Part shown: piece after piece, positions 63,246-64,000 of the stretch
Position numbering within the stretch: the first letter of the stretch is position 1
How the letters are laid out: each line of letters opens with the position of its first letter
Assembly: GCF_002251795.1 (NCBI RefSeq)
Contig: NZ_NOXU01000031.1
Location: 186,001 to 250,000 of the forward strand
Direction of reading: 5' to 3'
From: Niveispirillum lacus
Lineage (GTDB): Bacteria; Pseudomonadota; Alphaproteobacteria; Azospirillales; Azospirillaceae
DNA: 64,000 nucleotides
The notes under the pieces: generated by a model
Seen by the model: the letters and a program-made list of their open reading frames with translations, nothing else
What the model was told of the DNA's origin: nothing
The model's database searches: none
Made by a program: the position numbers and the translations under genes

Positions 63246-64000
63246 ATGGTGCAGTGGTTCTTCCATAATGATGACGAGCGTGTAGGCCCCCTGGAAGGGC
63301 AGGCGGCCCTGGATTATGTGCGTGCCCACCCCGACGCATTCTGCTGGCGCCATGGAATGGCCGAGTGGCTGCCGGTGCGGGCGGTCGCAGAACTGGTGCC
63401 GCAAGACAGCCCGTGGGGAACGGCTGGGGCGCCCCCGCCCCCGCCGCGCGGCGGCGCCCGTTATTCCCGTGCCGACCGGATCGATTTCAAGATCCACGGG
63501 CAGGAAATGCAGTTTGTGGAGGTTGAACTGGACCCTGGCGAAAGCGCCATCGCCGAAGCGGGGGCCATGGTCTACAAGGACCCGTCGGTGGAGATGCACA
63601 CAATCTTCGGCGATGGCAACGAGTCGGGCGGTTTCCTGGATAAGCTGATCGGTGCTGGCAAACGGGTGTTGACGGGAGAAAGCCTGTTTACCACCGTGTT
63701 CACCCAGGCGGGCCAGGGCAAGGCCCGCGTAGCGTTTGCGGCCCCGTTTCCGGGCACGATCCTGCCGCTGAACCTGGCAGACCTTGGTGGTGGCCTGATT
63801 TGCCAGAAGGACAGTTTCCTGGCGGCAGCCAAGGGGGTGTCAGTGGGCATCCATTTCCAGCGGCGTGTCCTGACCGGACTGTTCGGTGGTGAAGGTTTCA
63901 TCATGCAGAAGTTGACCGGCGACGGTTGGGTTTTCGCCCATGTCGGCGGGGCCGTCATGGAGCGGCAGTTAGCAGCGGGTGAAGTGCTGCATGTGGATAC
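63246..64000 (+). CDS. GYF_2 plus AIM24 (TIGR00266-like) protein, 3' end outside the window
   Basis: The open frame begins at ATG 63246 and has no stop by 64000 (251 codons seen). The N-terminal 60 residues are a GYF_2-type domain (WFFHNDDERVGPLEGQAALDYV, later FCWRHGMAEWLPVRAV). A Pro/Gly linker (APPPPPRGGA) follows, then an AIM24/DUF124 beta domain: QFVEVELDPGESAIAEAGAMVYKD, TIFGDGNESGG, GESLFTTVFTQAGQGKARVAFAAPFPGTILPLNL. The role is unknown. The GYF-like domain may recruit it to a membrane partner. The short spacing after the trcR terminator suggests its own promoter near 63190-63240. Confidence 0.85.
   Translation, partial: MVQWFFHNDDERVGPLEGQAALDYVRAHPDAFCWRHGMAEWLPVRAVAELVPQDSPWGTAGAPPPPPRGGARYSRADRIDFKIHGQEMQFVEVELDPGESAIAEAGAMVYKDPSVEMHTIFGDGNESGGFLDKLIGAGKRVLTGESLFTTVFTQAGQGKARVAFAAPFPGTILPLNLADLGGGLICQKDSFLAAAKGVSVGIHFQRRVLTGLFGGEGFIMQKLTGDGWVFAHVGGAVMERQLAAGEVLHVD

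Overview
The window is a piece of a GC-rich alphaproteobacterial chromosome. Indicators are the alphaproteobacterial-type small proteins (DUF1013/TrcR, DUF1192, DUF2336, mitofilin-like COG4223 protein), hemY with a C-terminal zinc ribbon beside hemC and hemD, the sdhCDAB order, and a TonB receptor of the Xanthomonas/Caulobacter class next to a tryptophan-halogenase-like protein. The mix fits Rhodospirillales/Azospirillaceae (Niveispirillum-like), but the genus is inference.

Layout: 1-203 is the end of hslU. 307-3883 is a Rieske oxygenase / FAD oxidoreductase operon with a divergent TetR regulator. 3864-5480 is L-serine ammonia-lyase with a tandem glycine riboswitch in its leader. 5740-9540 is a MacAB-like export operon that begins in unusually AT-rich DNA with an orphan secreted protein; its ATPase gene carries an in-frame stop. 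9610-15125 holds tRNA-Pro(CGG), a polyprenyl diphosphate synthase, tRNA and protein methyltransferases, an S49 peptidase and ubiA; ubiD follows (15217-16731). Polyprenyl synthase, UbiA and UbiD together supply the early ubiquinone pathway. 17090-23868 has a peptide-type binding protein, rlmE, a Ppx/GppA phosphatase, tRNA-Gln(CTG) and an ABC exporter. 24097-31908 is a carbohydrate-use locus: GH3 beta-glucosidase, divergent TonB receptor and a halogenase-like flavoprotein, with five palindromes in the shared intergenic region.

31912-35117 has corA, yciB, a MaoC-like protein, a GAF protein and a small lipoprotein. 35196-38604 is succinate dehydrogenase. 38863-46688 contains a GNAT protein, cbiB, hemY / mitofilin-like / hemD / hemC, a GST and tsaD; hemC and hemD make uroporphyrinogen III. 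46685-53126 has an RHH protein, zapE, two convergent solute-binding proteins, a DUF2336 protein and a chemoreceptor. 53306-58968 has pdxY, a small secreted protein, a ZnuD-like TonB receptor with a Zur-like palindrome, a pentapeptide-repeat protein and two small proteins. 59123-64000 has asd, gpmA, DUF1192, a quinone oxidoreductase, trcR and the start of a GYF_2/AIM24 protein.

Most of the window is ordinary chromosomal core. The points that stand out are the riboswitch placement, the broken exporter ATPase in a probably acquired operon, the multi-operator sugar locus, the zinc-type receptor, and an unexplained cluster of inverted repeats at 23270-23384. I see no CRISPR array, insertion sequence, prophage or recognisable defence system.
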